Positions 23,233 through 30,982 of a stretch of 38,652 nt of DNA are shown piece by piece (the first letter of the stretch is position 1; every line of letters begins with the position of its first letter). Position numbers and translations under genes: made by a program. The notes under the pieces are model-generated. The model made no database searches. It was not told the origin of the DNA and saw nothing but the letters and a program-made list of their open reading frames with translations. The stretch comes from an uncultured Prevotella sp. (GTDB lineage Bacteria > Bacteroidota > Bacteroidia > Bacteroidales > Bacteroidaceae). The stretch covers positions 1-38,652 of the forward strand of contig CAJPPF010000006.1 of the NCBI GenBank assembly GCA_905372445.1, given 5' to 3'.

Positions 23233-24150
23233 ATGAAGACAATATCAAACGATATACTTTCCGTGTCTGTAGAAGAGCACGGAGCAGAACTGGTAAGTAT
23301 CAAGAAAGGTGGTCGTGAGTATGTTTGGCAGGCTTATCCCGAGTATTGGGGACGACACTCGCCAGTGCTTTTCCCTATTGTCGGTGCGCTGTGGAACGAG
23401 AAATACTACACCCACGGCGAGACTTTCATGATGGGACAGCACGGTTTTGCGCGCGATATGGACTTCCGGCTGCTTAGTGAGAGTGAGACGGAACTGTGGT
23501 ACGAACTGACATCGAACGAAAAAACATTGCAGAAATATCCTTGGGCATTCAACCTGAAGATTGGCTACATACTACATGATAATGTCGTTGACGTGATGTG
23601 GCGGGTGAGGAATACGGGTACGGAAAATATGAGTTTCCAGATTGGTGCTCATCCTGCTTTCTATTATCCGTTGCTGTCTGATGATACCATTGCCGAAGGT
23701 ATTGCTGCTATGGAGAAGCGTCTCGCTGATGATAAAGAGCGCGGATTCCTGTTTCTAAAGCCTGCGACAGATAGTGTGAAGTCGTCGGTGATAACCAAGA
23801 ATGGATGTGTGGATGCTGAGGCAGAGAAGGAGATAACACTTGAAAACGGTTATCTCGCACTCGATACTGACAGCTTCAATGATGATGCCTTGATTATCGA
23901 AGACGGTCAGGTCGAGGCTGTCACCTTATGCGATCAGAACAGAACACCTTATCTGACATTGCAATTCGATGCTCCGCTCGTAGGTATATGGTCGCCGCCA
24001 GGCAAGAATGCTCCTTTCATATGTATAGAACCATGGTACGGACGGACTGACAGTGTCGGATATAATGACTATTTTGAGGATCGCAAATGGATGCAGACCC
24101 TTGGTCTCGGACGTGAGTTTGTGGCTTCATATCAGATTATCATTGAGTAG
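23233..24150 (+). CDS. Aldose 1-epimerase family protein (LacX-like)
   Basis: The 305-residue protein matches the LacX branch of aldose 1-epimerases: RHSPVLFPIVGALWNEKYY near residue 40, GQHGFARDMDFRL with the conserved His, QIGAHPAFYYPL with the second His, and CIEPWYGRTDSVGY near the C-terminus, with the catalytic Glu. It would interconvert sugar anomers or hexose 6-phosphates; the sugar is not determined. It begins 15 bases after the sulfhydrylase stop, so the two may share a transcript although no metabolic link is evident. Confidence 0.88.
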   Translation: MKTISNDILSVSVEEHGAELVSIKKGGREYVWQAYPEYWGRHSPVLFPIVGALWNEKYYTHGETFMMGQHGFARDMDFRLLSESETELWYELTSNEKTLQKYPWAFNLKIGYILHDNVVDVMWRVRNTGTENMSFQIGAHPAFYYPLLSDDTIAEGIAAMEKRLADDKERGFLFLKPATDSVKSSVITKNGCVDAEAEKEITLENGYLALDTDSFNDDALIIEDGQVEAVTLCDQNRTPYLTLQFDAPLVGIWSPPGKNAPFICIEPWYGRTDSVGYNDYFEDRKWMQTLGLGREFVASYQIIIE

Positions 24151-24347
24151 TGTCATGCCTTGCGACCGATGTTGTTCATACTTTTATGATGAATCGTAGG
24201 TCTTTATGCAAGTGGCATAGGATTAAATAATAGGGCATTATGCTTTGGTCATATGCTGATGTTGTGACGGCATGGCTTCTTCATGCCATTAATTATTATG
24301 CTACCATTCATCCTTATGGGGTGATAAATATTTTTGATTTATAATAA
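24151..24347. other. Intergenic region with a weak hairpin
   Basis: GGCATG (24269-24274) pairs with CATGCC (24282-24287) over a 7-base loop, followed by A/T-rich sequence. It may end the sulfhydrylase-epimerase transcript. Otherwise nothing is recognised. Confidence 0.35.
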
Positions 24348-25196
24348 ATGTACTATATAGAAAATGAACCACGAGAGGCTCGTTATGCCCGTGAACTGAT
24401 TTTACGTGAGTTTGGCGATATTGATTTTCAGGAAGAAGGACACGTTTATACTCTGCATGGACAAGTAATAGAAACAACAATTTCCGGTCTTGGTCATCGT
24501 TTCGAGGCTCGTCCGTTTGATACAGATATGCAGGCTGAACGCTATGCCCAGCGTCATGGAAAGACGGCTGAATACTGGAAGTCGGAGTGGGAGGCAAAGG
24601 CGCTGAGGGCTACTACCTTAGGTACAAAGACGCATGAATATGGCGAGTCTCTTTCATACATACTGAATGGTCTGCCGAAGGAAATGATTCTTGACAGCGC
24701 TCTTCTACAGTATGATCCCGAGAATAATGATATCACACCATCTCATCCTAAAGAAGAAGCTGTTGCATTATTTCTGAAGAAGCTCCCGGCATCATATCAT
24801 CTTGTACTTAATGAGGCTCGTGTTTATTCAGGAAAAAATCCTGATCAGTCGAAGAATATCAAAGAATTGATTTGTGGAACATTCGATATGCTCTACTGGT
24901 ATGATGGCAATGGCAATCCTGAAAAGGCAGGCTATGTTCTTTTCGATTATAAGACTAACTCTGCGCTGCAAAGTGACTATAACCGTAAACATGGCAATTT
25001 CCTTCTGCCGCCTTTCAATGATATATACGAGGAAAACCTCGGTATGTACACCATTCAGCTGTCTGCGTATGCAATGCTGCTTGAGGATATAGGCATAAAA
25101 TTGATGAATCGTATTCTCGTTTGGCTTACCGACGACGGTCGGTGCGAGCTTATACCCGTAAAGGACGTATCTGACCGACTGAGAAAAATCCTTTAG
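24348..25196 (+). CDS. Stand-alone RecB-like PD-(D/E)XK nuclease
   Basis: The 282-residue protein shows the Cas4/RecB-like nuclease signature in order: GTFDMLYWYDGN (metal-binding Asp, about residue 178), YVLFDYKTNSAL (D-x-K catalytic pair, about 200), and YTIQLSAYAMLLEDIG (the Q-xxx-Y motif, about 229). An upstream Glu/His-containing region (GTKTHEYGESLSYILNG) matches the RecB motif I helix with a conserved His. No Cas genes or CRISPR repeats are nearby and there are no iron-sulfur Cys, so it is not Cas4. Similar proteins are found as phage-like exonucleases; role here unknown. A truncated family A repeat follows its TAG stop by one base. Confidence 0.78.
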   Translation: MYYIENEPREARYARELILREFGDIDFQEEGHVYTLHGQVIETTISGLGHRFEARPFDTDMQAERYAQRHGKTAEYWKSEWEAKALRATTLGTKTHEYGESLSYILNGLPKEMILDSALLQYDPENNDITPSHPKEEAVALFLKKLPASYHLVLNEARVYSGKNPDQSKNIKELICGTFDMLYWYDGNGNPEKAGYVLFDYKTNSALQSDYNRKHGNFLLPPFNDIYEENLGMYTIQLSAYAMLLEDIGIKLMNRILVWLTDDGRCELIPVKDVSDRLRKIL

Positions 25197-25197
25197 C

Positions 25198-25241
25198 TTA
25201 ACCAAAATCGGTCAATAGACCGAGGTGCTTTTTTATTATCA
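25198..25241 (+). repeat. Family A fragment, copy A5 (one end only)
   Basis: TTAACCAAAATCGGTCAATA (25198-25217), then GACCGAGGTGC and a T-rich stretch, match the end of A3 and its adjacent interior (GACCGCGGTGC). The opposite terminal repeat is missing. It starts one base after the stop codon of the nuclease gene. Confidence 0.7.
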
Positions 25242-25271
25242 CAGGACTAAATGTCTCCTGTTTGCTTGCTT

Positions 25272-25308
25272 ACAAAATAAAAACCGTCGGACTCATGAGC
25301 CCGACGGT
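25272..25308 (-). terminator. Terminator of the small lipoprotein gene
   Basis: ACCGTCGG (25283-25290) pairs with CCGACGGT (25301-25308); on the minus strand the stem is followed by TTTTTATTTTG, a U-tract. It ends the lipoprotein gene, whose stop codon is 30 bases before the hairpin. Confidence 0.85.
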
Positions 25309-25337
25309 ATACTTGACAATTTAAGTTCGTGCTTAAA

Positions 25338-25502
25338 TTACTCTGCAACCATTGTGTCAGCAGCCATTGTGTCAGCAGCCATTGTATCAACAACTGCTAC
25401 AGTGTCAGTGTCCTGTGCAGGACCCTGCTGTGTCTTACCATTGTTACAAGATGCGAATGAGATAGCTGCGATAGCAACGAACATCAAAACTAATTTCTTC
25501 AT
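25338..25502 (-). CDS. Very small repeat-containing lipoprotein (54 aa)
   Basis: A short gene with strong context: a promoter, an ATG at 25502, a lipoprotein signal (MKKLVLMFVAIAAISFASC) with lipobox and Cys19, and a terminator. The mature part (about 35 residues) is NNGKTQQGPAQDTDTVAVVD followed by repeats TMAAD-TMAAD-TMVAE, coming from two tandem 15-base units. It is acidic and probably unstructured on the outer leaflet or periplasmic side. No family is recognised; a similar tiny lipoprotein may occur in relatives. The plus-strand frame across it is a shadow. Confidence 0.8.
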   Translation of the reverse strand: MKKLVLMFVAIAAISFASCNNGKTQQGPAQDTDTVAVVDTMAADTMAADTMVAE

Positions 25503-25553
25503 TTTTTAAGCTTTTTAAATCAGTAAAACAATCAATTGTTATTTAAAACCGAA

Positions 25554-25562
25554 GCAAAGGTA
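25554..25562 (-). promoter_or_regulatory. -7 box of the small lipoprotein gene
   Basis: Minus strand TACCTTTGC matches the consensus; GTTG at about 19 bases upstream (25581-25584) is a possible -33 element. The leader is about 50 bases. Confidence 0.65.
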
Positions 25563-25695
25563 CTACTTTTTTTCTTTAAGCAACGCGTTTTTATAGTTTT
25601 TTTTCGGTGATTTCTGTAACTTATTCTTAAATCATTGTAAATCAAGATGATAGCTATGTTTAATTTATGTTAACAGTATTGCCAATTGATAAAAA

Positions 25696-26334
25696 TCAAT
25701 GTTTTTTATCCTTTCTGTTTGCCCAAATATAACGTTTGCCGGCGAAATAAAGAGCTATAACGGCTATAATTGCAACAATGGTAAATGTTATTAATCCACT
25801 ATACTCGCTTATTTTTGCAGCCAGCTGCTCTTCCGGTACGAAAGAGTGCAGATACCAGCCCATTGCAGCGAGGATAATATTCCATGTGCCTGCACCAATG
25901 GTGGTGTAAAGCAGAAATTTCCAGTAGTTCATCTTTGCCAGACCGGCAGGAATGGAGATAAGATGTCTCACGCCGGGGATTAGTCGTCCGCTTATAGTTG
26001 CTGCCATTCCGTGGTCGTTGAAGTATTTTTCTGAGTGTTCCACCTTCTCTTGATTGAGCAGACACAGCTTGCCCCATTTGCTGTTCGCGAATCTATATAT
26101 AATAGGTCTGCCCAGATAGTAGCCCGCCAGATAATTGATTGTTGCTCCACAATCGGCGCCTATTGTTGCTGCAATGATAACTAAAAAGATATTCATATTT
26201 CCTCCTGCGGCGTGATAGGCGGCAGGAGCAACGACAAGTTCCGACGGAACCGGTATCACAGTGCTCTCGAGAAGCATGAGAAACCAGATGATGGGATAAG
26301 TAAGATGTTCGAGAAGTGACAGTATGAAATCCAT
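25696..26334 (-). CDS. DedA family membrane protein
   Basis: The 212-residue protein has the DedA/SNARE-associated layout: a re-entrant-like first segment with VIPVPSELVVAPAAY (conserved acidic Glu after Pro), an amphipathic middle with GRPIIYRFANSKWGKL, GRLIPGVRHLISIPAGLAKM with the conserved Arg and Pro, and further membrane helices near the C-terminus. Bacterial DedA proteins act as lipid flippases or scramblases, mostly for undecaprenyl phosphate in some family members; the specific lipid here is not known. It is the last gene of the mltG-glnS-dedA run. Confidence 0.9.
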   Translation of the reverse strand: MDFILSLLEHLTYPIIWFLMLLESTVIPVPSELVVAPAAYHAAGGNMNIFLVIIAATIGADCGATINYLAGYYLGRPIIYRFANSKWGKLCLLNQEKVEHSEKYFNDHGMAATISGRLIPGVRHLISIPAGLAKMNYWKFLLYTTIGAGTWNIILAAMGWYLHSFVPEEQLAAKISEYSGLITFTIVAIIAVIALYFAGKRYIWANRKDKKH

Positions 26335-26349
26335 GTTTATTATAAATAA

Positions 26350-26372
26350 GCGGTAGGGAAGAACCTTACCGC
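26350..26372 (-). other. Hairpin between glnS and dedA
   Basis: GCGGTAGG (26350-26357) pairs with CCTTACCGC (26364-26372) with one bulged base. It may attenuate transcription into dedA or protect the glnS message. No strong U-tract follows. Confidence 0.45.
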
Positions 26373-26381
26373 ATTGTTTTG

Positions 26382-28151
26382 TTATTTGCCTTTATTATCT
26401 TTTAGACCTACAGTCGAGTTGAATACCGGATGCTCCGAAGTAGAGTCTTTATCGACATTATAATAGCCGATGCGTTGGAATTGCAGGTACGACAGTGCGT
26501 CAAGTCCTGCTGCATACTTCTCGACAAAGGCTTTCTTGTTTACGCTGAGCGAGTTTGGATTGATGAACGGGCGCATTGCGTCGATGCCACGAACACCGTT
26601 TTCCTTCTCATATTGCTTTATTGCGTCGCGAGGATTCTCGCAGGTCCACAGGCATTCATAGTTGCGCACCTCTGCAGGAACACAGTGTTCAACAGACAAC
26701 CAGTGTATAGTTCCTTTTACCTTTCGGTTGGCACCTTCTGTTCCTGCCAGTGAGGTCGGGTCGTATGTGCAGTAGATTTCCTCTATCTCGCCAGTCTTTT
26801 CATTTGCTTTGAAGCCTTTGCAGTCAACGATGTATGCGCTCTTCAAGCGTGTTTCCTTGCCCGGATACATACGGAAGAACTTTTTGTCCGGTTCTGCCTT
26901 GAAGTCGTCGCGCTCAATCCATATCTCGCGTGAGAACTCTATTGTATGAGTGTTTCCCTCGGTAATTACATTCCCCTCGGTGTCTTTTAGCTCAGGGTTG
27001 TTGATCACTTCGAGCTGTTCGACCTTACCCTCCGGATAGTTTGTGATGATGACCTTCACCGGGTCGAGAACTGCAGATACTCGTATCGCGCGTTCATTGA
27101 GGTCTGTACGTGCTGCAGCCTCCATGAGTTTGATGTCGTTCAGGGCATCGAATGTGGTGTAACCGATAGAGTCGATGAAGCGCAGTATAGACTCTGGTGA
27201 GTAACCACGGCGACGAATACCGCATATAGTAGGCATTCGCGGGTCGTCCCACCCGTTGACAACCTTTTCCTGTGTGAGTATTAGCAGGTTGCGCTTCGAC
27301 ATGAGCGTATAGTTAAGGTTGAGCTTGTTGAACTCAAACTGGCGAGGACGATTGTCTTCGATATTGTCGGTTTCGCCTCTCCATTCCTTTATCCATGTGA
27401 CAAACAAGTCGTAGAGATCACGATGAGGAACGAACTCCAGCGTACATATAGAGTGTGTCACACCCTCCAGATAGTCGCTCTGTCCGTGTGTGAAATCGTA
27501 CATCGGATATGCGTTCCACTTGTTTCCCGTGCGCCAATGTGGCATGTTCAGCACGCGATACATTATTGGATCTCTGAAATGCATGTTAGGCGATGCCATG
27601 TCGATCTTGGCACGTAGAATCATTTTTCCGGGCTCCACATTGCCGCTGTTCATCTCTTCGAAGAGAGCCAGACTTTCCTCTACAGGACGATTGCGGTAAG
27701 GCGACTCCGTACCAGCCTGCGTCGGTGTTCCTTTCTGTGCAGCAATGTCTTCTGAACTCTGCTCGTCGACATAAGCCCGTCCTGCCTTTATACACCATAC
27801 GGCAAAGTCCCACAGGTCCTGAAAATAGTCAGAGGCATAAACCAGCTTGCCCCACTTGAAGCCGAGCCATGCGATGTCGCGCTTTATAGCTTCCACATAT
27901 TCCGTGTCTTCCTTCTGTGGGTTTGTGTCGTCCATACGGAGGTTGCACGTTCCGCCAAACTTTTCTGCAACGCCGAAATCCATTGCGATGGCCTTGGCGT
28001 GTCCGATGTGAAGATAGCCATTAGGCTCTGGTGGGAAACGCGTCTGCAGACGTCCGCCGTTCTTACCTTCTTCGAGGTCGTTCTTTATTATCTGTTCGAT
28101 GAAGTTAAGGTTTTTCTTCTCTTCAACTATATTCTCTTCGATATTTGCCAT
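26382..28151 (-). CDS. glnS: Glutamine--tRNA ligase
   Basis: Charges tRNA-Gln with glutamine in the cytoplasm. The 589-residue class I synthetase shows RFPPEPNGYLHIGHAKAIAM (HIGH motif, about residues 40-59), LRMDDTNPQ, the Rossmann-fold insertion, LMSKRNLL (KMSKS-like loop) and a C-terminal anticodon-binding beta-barrel region. GlnRS rather than GluRS is indicated by the close match to the eubacterial/eukaryotic GlnRS pattern HIGHAKAIAMDFGVAEKFGG and the C-terminal domains. It lies between mltG and dedA, with a TAACTTTGA -7-like box about 25-35 bases upstream that could give it a promoter of its own. Confidence 0.95.
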   Translation of the reverse strand: MANIEENIVEEKKNLNFIEQIIKNDLEEGKNGGRLQTRFPPEPNGYLHIGHAKAIAMDFGVAEKFGGTCNLRMDDTNPQKEDTEYVEAIKRDIAWLGFKWGKLVYASDYFQDLWDFAVWCIKAGRAYVDEQSSEDIAAQKGTPTQAGTESPYRNRPVEESLALFEEMNSGNVEPGKMILRAKIDMASPNMHFRDPIMYRVLNMPHWRTGNKWNAYPMYDFTHGQSDYLEGVTHSICTLEFVPHRDLYDLFVTWIKEWRGETDNIEDNRPRQFEFNKLNLNYTLMSKRNLLILTQEKVVNGWDDPRMPTICGIRRRGYSPESILRFIDSIGYTTFDALNDIKLMEAAARTDLNERAIRVSAVLDPVKVIITNYPEGKVEQLEVINNPELKDTEGNVITEGNTHTIEFSREIWIERDDFKAEPDKKFFRMYPGKETRLKSAYIVDCKGFKANEKTGEIEEIYCTYDPTSLAGTEGANRKVKGTIHWLSVEHCVPAEVRNYECLWTCENPRDAIKQYEKENGVRGIDAMRPFINPNSLSVNKKAFVEKYAAGLDALSYLQFQRIGYYNVDKDSTSEHPVFNSTVGLKDNKGK

Positions 28152-28223
28152 AAGTTTTATGTTATTGTCCGTTTCAAAGTTATGAAAAAATTCGATATTG
28201 TCGGCTTTCGTACGATATGTTTT

Positions 28224-29261
28224 TTACTTTATGCCTCTCTTGTTGAGTGCTTCTGTGTATTTCCGGGCGTTCTGCAGATGTTCAGGATAACTCACTGCAA
28301 AGTTGTGAGTGCCCGAGAAGTCTTCCTTCGCACACATATACATATAGTTGTGATGTACGAGATTCAGCACGGCATCAATACCCTCGACCGATGCAATGCG
28401 TATCGGACCGGGAGGCAGACCGATGTTCTTATATGTGTTGTAAGGCGAGTTGATGTTCAGCCAGTTTTTGTATATGCGGCGAGCCTCAAAGTCTTTCTTC
28501 GCAAATTTTATAGTAGGGTCAGCCTGCAGGGGCATACCTGCCTGCAGACGGTTGTAGTACATGCCGGCAATCATTGGCTTTTCCCGGTTGTTGGCAGTCT
28601 CTTCATCAATGATTGAGGCAAGTGTCATTACATTAACCGGGGTTAGATTAAGCGACGCAGCCTTGTGTCTACGCTCTTCGTTCCAAAATTTATGCGACTC
28701 CTTTTCCATGCGTTCAAAGAACTTGTCAGCTGGAGTATTCCAGAAAACTTCGTAGGTGTCAGGTATGAACATACATATCACCGATGTTGTGTCATAGCCG
28801 TATTTCCGGCACACAGCCTCGTCGTTAAGTCGGCTTATTATCGTCAGACTGTCAATCATGAGTCGCTTTGCCAGTTCTCCTGCAAGGCGTTCCTTGGTGC
28901 GTACGGAAGGAATGGTGAGATTGAGTGGTGTCTGACGTCCGTTCTTTATCTTGCGGAATACGTTGAATGTCATCTCACCTGGCTTTATCTCGTAGCGTCC
29001 CGTGCGGATATTCTTCTTGAAACTGCTGTGGCGTGCGAGTGTGCAGAAACCGATATATGCTGTACGCCTTGCGACGGTATCAATCTTCTGAAAGACAGAG
29101 TCCATAGTATCGTCATCGTCGATATAAACATATTTCTTCTCGTTGCCTTCGGTGAAAGACGCGAAAAAGTAAACATAGACAATGATTGCAATGAGCACAC
29201 AACAGACAGCTGCTGCTATGGTATAAGGAAATTTCTTTGTTTTTAATTCCGTGAAGTTCAT
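28224..29261 (-). CDS. mltG: Endolytic transglycosylase MltG
   Basis: The 345-residue inner-membrane protein has an N-terminal membrane anchor (FPYTIAAAVCCVLIAIIVYV) and a periplasmic YceG/MltG domain. The catalytic Glu region is ASIIDEETANNREKPMIAGM. Conserved downstream segments include MPLQADPTIKF, SPYNTYKNIGLPPGPI and a final ASVEGIDAVLN. MltG cuts nascent glycan strands within the chain and is thought to set glycan length. The ATG at 29261 is preferred over the upstream in-frame codons, which extend past the TAATTTTGC box at 29284-29292 and would precede the membrane anchor with unrelated residues. It begins the mltG-glnS-dedA run. Confidence 0.92.
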   Translation of the reverse strand: MNFTELKTKKFPYTIAAAVCCVLIAIIVYVYFFASFTEGNEKKYVYIDDDDTMDSVFQKIDTVARRTAYIGFCTLARHSSFKKNIRTGRYEIKPGEMTFNVFRKIKNGRQTPLNLTIPSVRTKERLAGELAKRLMIDSLTIISRLNDEAVCRKYGYDTTSVICMFIPDTYEVFWNTPADKFFERMEKESHKFWNEERRHKAASLNLTPVNVMTLASIIDEETANNREKPMIAGMYYNRLQAGMPLQADPTIKFAKKDFEARRIYKNWLNINSPYNTYKNIGLPPGPIRIASVEGIDAVLNLVHHNYMYMCAKEDFSGTHNFAVSYPEHLQNARKYTEALNKRGIK

Positions 29262-29283
29262 ATATATAGTTGCATTTCGACCC

Positions 29284-29292
29284 TGCAAAATT
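29284..29292 (-). promoter_or_regulatory. -7 box for mltG
   Basis: Minus strand TAATTTTGC, 22 bases before the ATG at 29261. It is preceded by a repeated TTTAGTAAT (TTTAGTAATATTTTTAGTAA), with no clear -33 TTTG. Confidence 0.6.
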
Positions 29293-29336
29293 ACTAAAAA
29301 TATTACTAAAAGGGTCGCTGTTAGGCTGAAAAGTTG

Positions 29337-29345
29337 TAATTTTGC
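29337..29345 (+). promoter_or_regulatory. -7 box for the HAD phosphatase gene
   Basis: TAATTTTGC. It ends one base before an ATG at 29347, so transcription would start inside that codon; this favours the ATG at 29383 as the real start of the gene. Confidence 0.65.
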
Positions 29346-29382
29346 AATGAAAAAGAAATATAGAACAATTATTGATTGCGAG

Positions 29383-30024
29383 ATGAAAGAGTACAGTACA
29401 TATATTTTCGACCTTGACGGAACGCTTTTAAACACGCTGAATGACCTTGCCACGAGCACAAACTACGCCTTGCGGACTATGGGCTTTCCTGAAAGGACCA
29501 TCGAGGAGGTGAGGCGCTTTGTCGGCAATGGCGTTGCGTTGCTGATACGCCGTGCTGTGCCGGAGGGTACTGCCGAGGAAGTGACAGAACGCACGTTGTC
29601 GGTGTTTCGTGCCCATTATCTCGACCACGGATTAGACACGACAGAGCCTTATGAGGGTGTTCGTGAACTGCTTTCAGAACTGAAACGACGAGGCAAGAAT
29701 GTTGCTGTTGTGAGCAATAAGTTCTATGATGCCACACGCCAGTTGTGCCGGCATTTTTTTCCCGACACTGTCAGTGTGGCAATAGGTGAGCGTAAGGGCA
29801 TAGACAAGAAGCCGGCGCCTGACACCGTCATTGAAGCCTTGCGTGAGTTGGGCGTCACTGCTGACGGAGCAGTGTATATCGGCGACAGTGATGTGGATGT
29901 CATGACTGCCAAAAACAGCGGAATACCTTGCATCTCGGTGCTTTGGGGATTCCGTGATAAGGATTTCCTTATTCAGTCAGGAGCAAGAGAATTTGCTGAG
30001 AAACCAGAGGATATTCTATATTAA
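29383..30024 (+). CDS. HAD phosphatase, phosphoglycolate phosphatase-like
   Basis: The 213-residue protein has YIFDLDGTLLNTLNDL (motif I, Asp nucleophile), VAVVSNKFYD (motif II), KKPAPDTV (motif III Lys) and YIGDSDVDVMTAKNSG (motif IV Asp pair). The cap after motif I and the LLNTLNDLATSTNYAL pattern fit phosphoglycolate phosphatases (Gph), which remove phosphate from 2-phosphoglycolate formed in DNA repair; the true substrate is not certain. The ATG at 29383 is chosen because the -7 box overlaps the alternative ATG at 29347. It is a single gene, divergent from mltG. Confidence 0.87.
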   Translation: MKEYSTYIFDLDGTLLNTLNDLATSTNYALRTMGFPERTIEEVRRFVGNGVALLIRRAVPEGTAEEVTERTLSVFRAHYLDHGLDTTEPYEGVRELLSELKRRGKNVAVVSNKFYDATRQLCRHFFPDTVSVAIGERKGIDKKPAPDTVIEALRELGVTADGAVYIGDSDVDVMTAKNSGIPCISVLWGFRDKDFLIQSGAREFAEKPEDILY

Positions 30025-30117
30025 CGTGAGTTCGACGAATTTAGAATAAAGCAATTTGTGTGTCTAATGTCCTTTGTACATTGATGGCACAGCTTCTGAA
30101 ATGAAAGGCGCCGGAAC

Positions 30118-30234
30118 ATGTATGAGATAGAATATACCACACGCTTTCGCCGCTCGTTCAAGAAATGTATCAGACGTGGACTGGCTGCTGATTTAGTTGC
30201 AAGACGACCGGCGACTTATTTTGCATCTCATTGA
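30118..30234 (+). pseudogene. Truncated YafQ/RelE-type toxin start
   Basis: From an ATG at 30118, MYEIEYTTRFRRSFKKCIRR matches the N-terminus of YafQ-type mRNA interferases, which are normally about 90 residues. The frame then changes character (ARRPATYFASH) and stops at 30232-30234 after 38 codons. The catalytic C-terminal half is missing and no antitoxin gene is recognisable upstream. It is a remnant, not a working toxin. Confidence 0.7.
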
Positions 30235-30478
30235 TACCGGCACACACGCCGATTTGTTCTGACATTTCTTTTGCGGAAATCTTTCCCGTCCCCACGCTCC
30301 GCATCGTCCGAGAGCGCGGGGGCGATTGTTTTCCCGCAAACCGCCTGCCGGGATTTTCTGTTTTCCGTCGTGTAGTCAATGCCAAATTTCGCGGTTTTTT
30401 GTCCGTCCGAGGCCTCGGATGAGCGGAAAATGAGAAAAATGACGTTTCTGCCACGGCGGAAGCATTTTTTCTAATCAA
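30235..30478. other. GC-rich island with a palindrome
   Basis: The stretch is clearly richer in G and C than its surroundings and contains a perfect 14-bp palindrome, TCCGAGGCCTCGGA, at 30406-30419. A 102-codon minus-strand frame (30170-30478) crosses it, with a Lys/Arg/Pro-rich N-terminal part and NEMQNKSPVVLQLNQQP near its end; I could not support it as a gene. It may be inserted sequence that cut off the toxin gene. Confidence 0.5.
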
Positions 30479-30495
30479 TTTTATTCTTTACCATT

Positions 30496-30570
30496 ATGAT
30501 TAAAGACTTAAAGAAAAGCAGACTCCAGAACATGGAGCACTTCCAGTTTGCCGGACACCAATATTTCTAA
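30496..30570 (+). pseudogene. N-terminal fragment of a DUF6261-like gene
   Basis: MIKDLKKSRLQNMEHFQFAG resembles, from memory, the start of DUF6261-type Bacteroidales proteins of about 250 residues. The frame stops at 30568-30570 just after a family C motif (30547-30563), which is encoded within it. The identification is tentative because only 24 residues remain. Confidence 0.45.
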
Positions 30571-30795
30571 ATGTAATAAATCACACTCTCAAAGCGGAAC
30601 GTAATAAATCACACCCCTTCGATTCATGTCATTTATAAACACGGGAATCATAGCACAGTAATGTAAGTCAGCTGCCATGCACCAGCGTAGGGGCATGATT
30701 TATCACGTTCCGCCTCAGCGTCGAGTCCATTGCGCGAGCTATTTGTTTCTCGGAGATTGCGGAACTTTCAATCAGTTTTTTACCGGACAACAATA
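30547..30795. repeat. Composite repeat block: family C motifs flanking family B copies
   Basis: TTTGCCGGACACCAATA (30547-30563) and TTTACCGGACAACAATA (30779-30795) flank degenerate family B copies at 30570-30590 and 30593-30621 and a well-conserved inverted one at 30685-30714 (GGGGCATGATTTATCACGTT). The spacer at 30735-30758 (GCTATTTGTTTCTCGGAGAT) is the reverse complement of sequence at 38530-38548 in the terminal B element. Confidence 0.65.
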
Positions 30796-30935
30796 AAAAT
30801 CTATGCTTTGCTGTTTTTATGGTAAAGAGTATTATCGGAAACAAACAGAAAAGAGTTTATAAGGTGTAGAGCCTCGTTCCGGTATTCAGTATTCAGTATT
30901 GTCAGCTGAATATCGCTATACCTTATTATATATAA

Positions 30936-30965
30936 ATAGCCCTGTCCTTTCTCGGACAGGGCTAT
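30936..30965 (-). terminator. Terminator of the AAE-type transporter gene
   Basis: ATAGCCCTGTCC (30936-30947) pairs perfectly with GGACAGGGCTAT (30954-30965) around a 6-base loop, 18 bases after the transporter stop codon. The following minus-strand sequence is A/T-rich but has only a poor U-tract. Confidence 0.75.
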
Positions 30966-30982
30966 ATGTTGTATTGTTGCGT

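Larger units (their letters stand above)
30025..30982. other. 960-base region of gene debris and repeats
   Basis: Between the HAD gene and the transporter lie a truncated YafQ-like toxin start (30118-30234), a GC-rich stretch (30235-30478), a 24-codon fragment (30496-30570), family C and B repeats (30547-30795) and a terminator. No complete gene is present. Confidence 0.65.

Noticed and set aside
24348..25196. Cas4 identity for the nuclease
   Set aside because: The iron-sulfur cluster cysteines of Cas4 are absent and there are no CRISPR repeats or cas neighbours.
25225..25509. 94-codon plus-strand frame over the small lipoprotein
   Set aside because: The minus-strand lipoprotein has promoter, signal peptide and terminator; the plus-strand frame is a shadow of its repeats.
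30170..30478. 102-codon minus-strand frame in the GC-rich island
   Set aside because: It overlaps the toxin remnant on the other strand, has a low-complexity basic N-terminal part and no promoter or recognised domain. It may be a repeat-associated frame, but cannot be supported as a gene.
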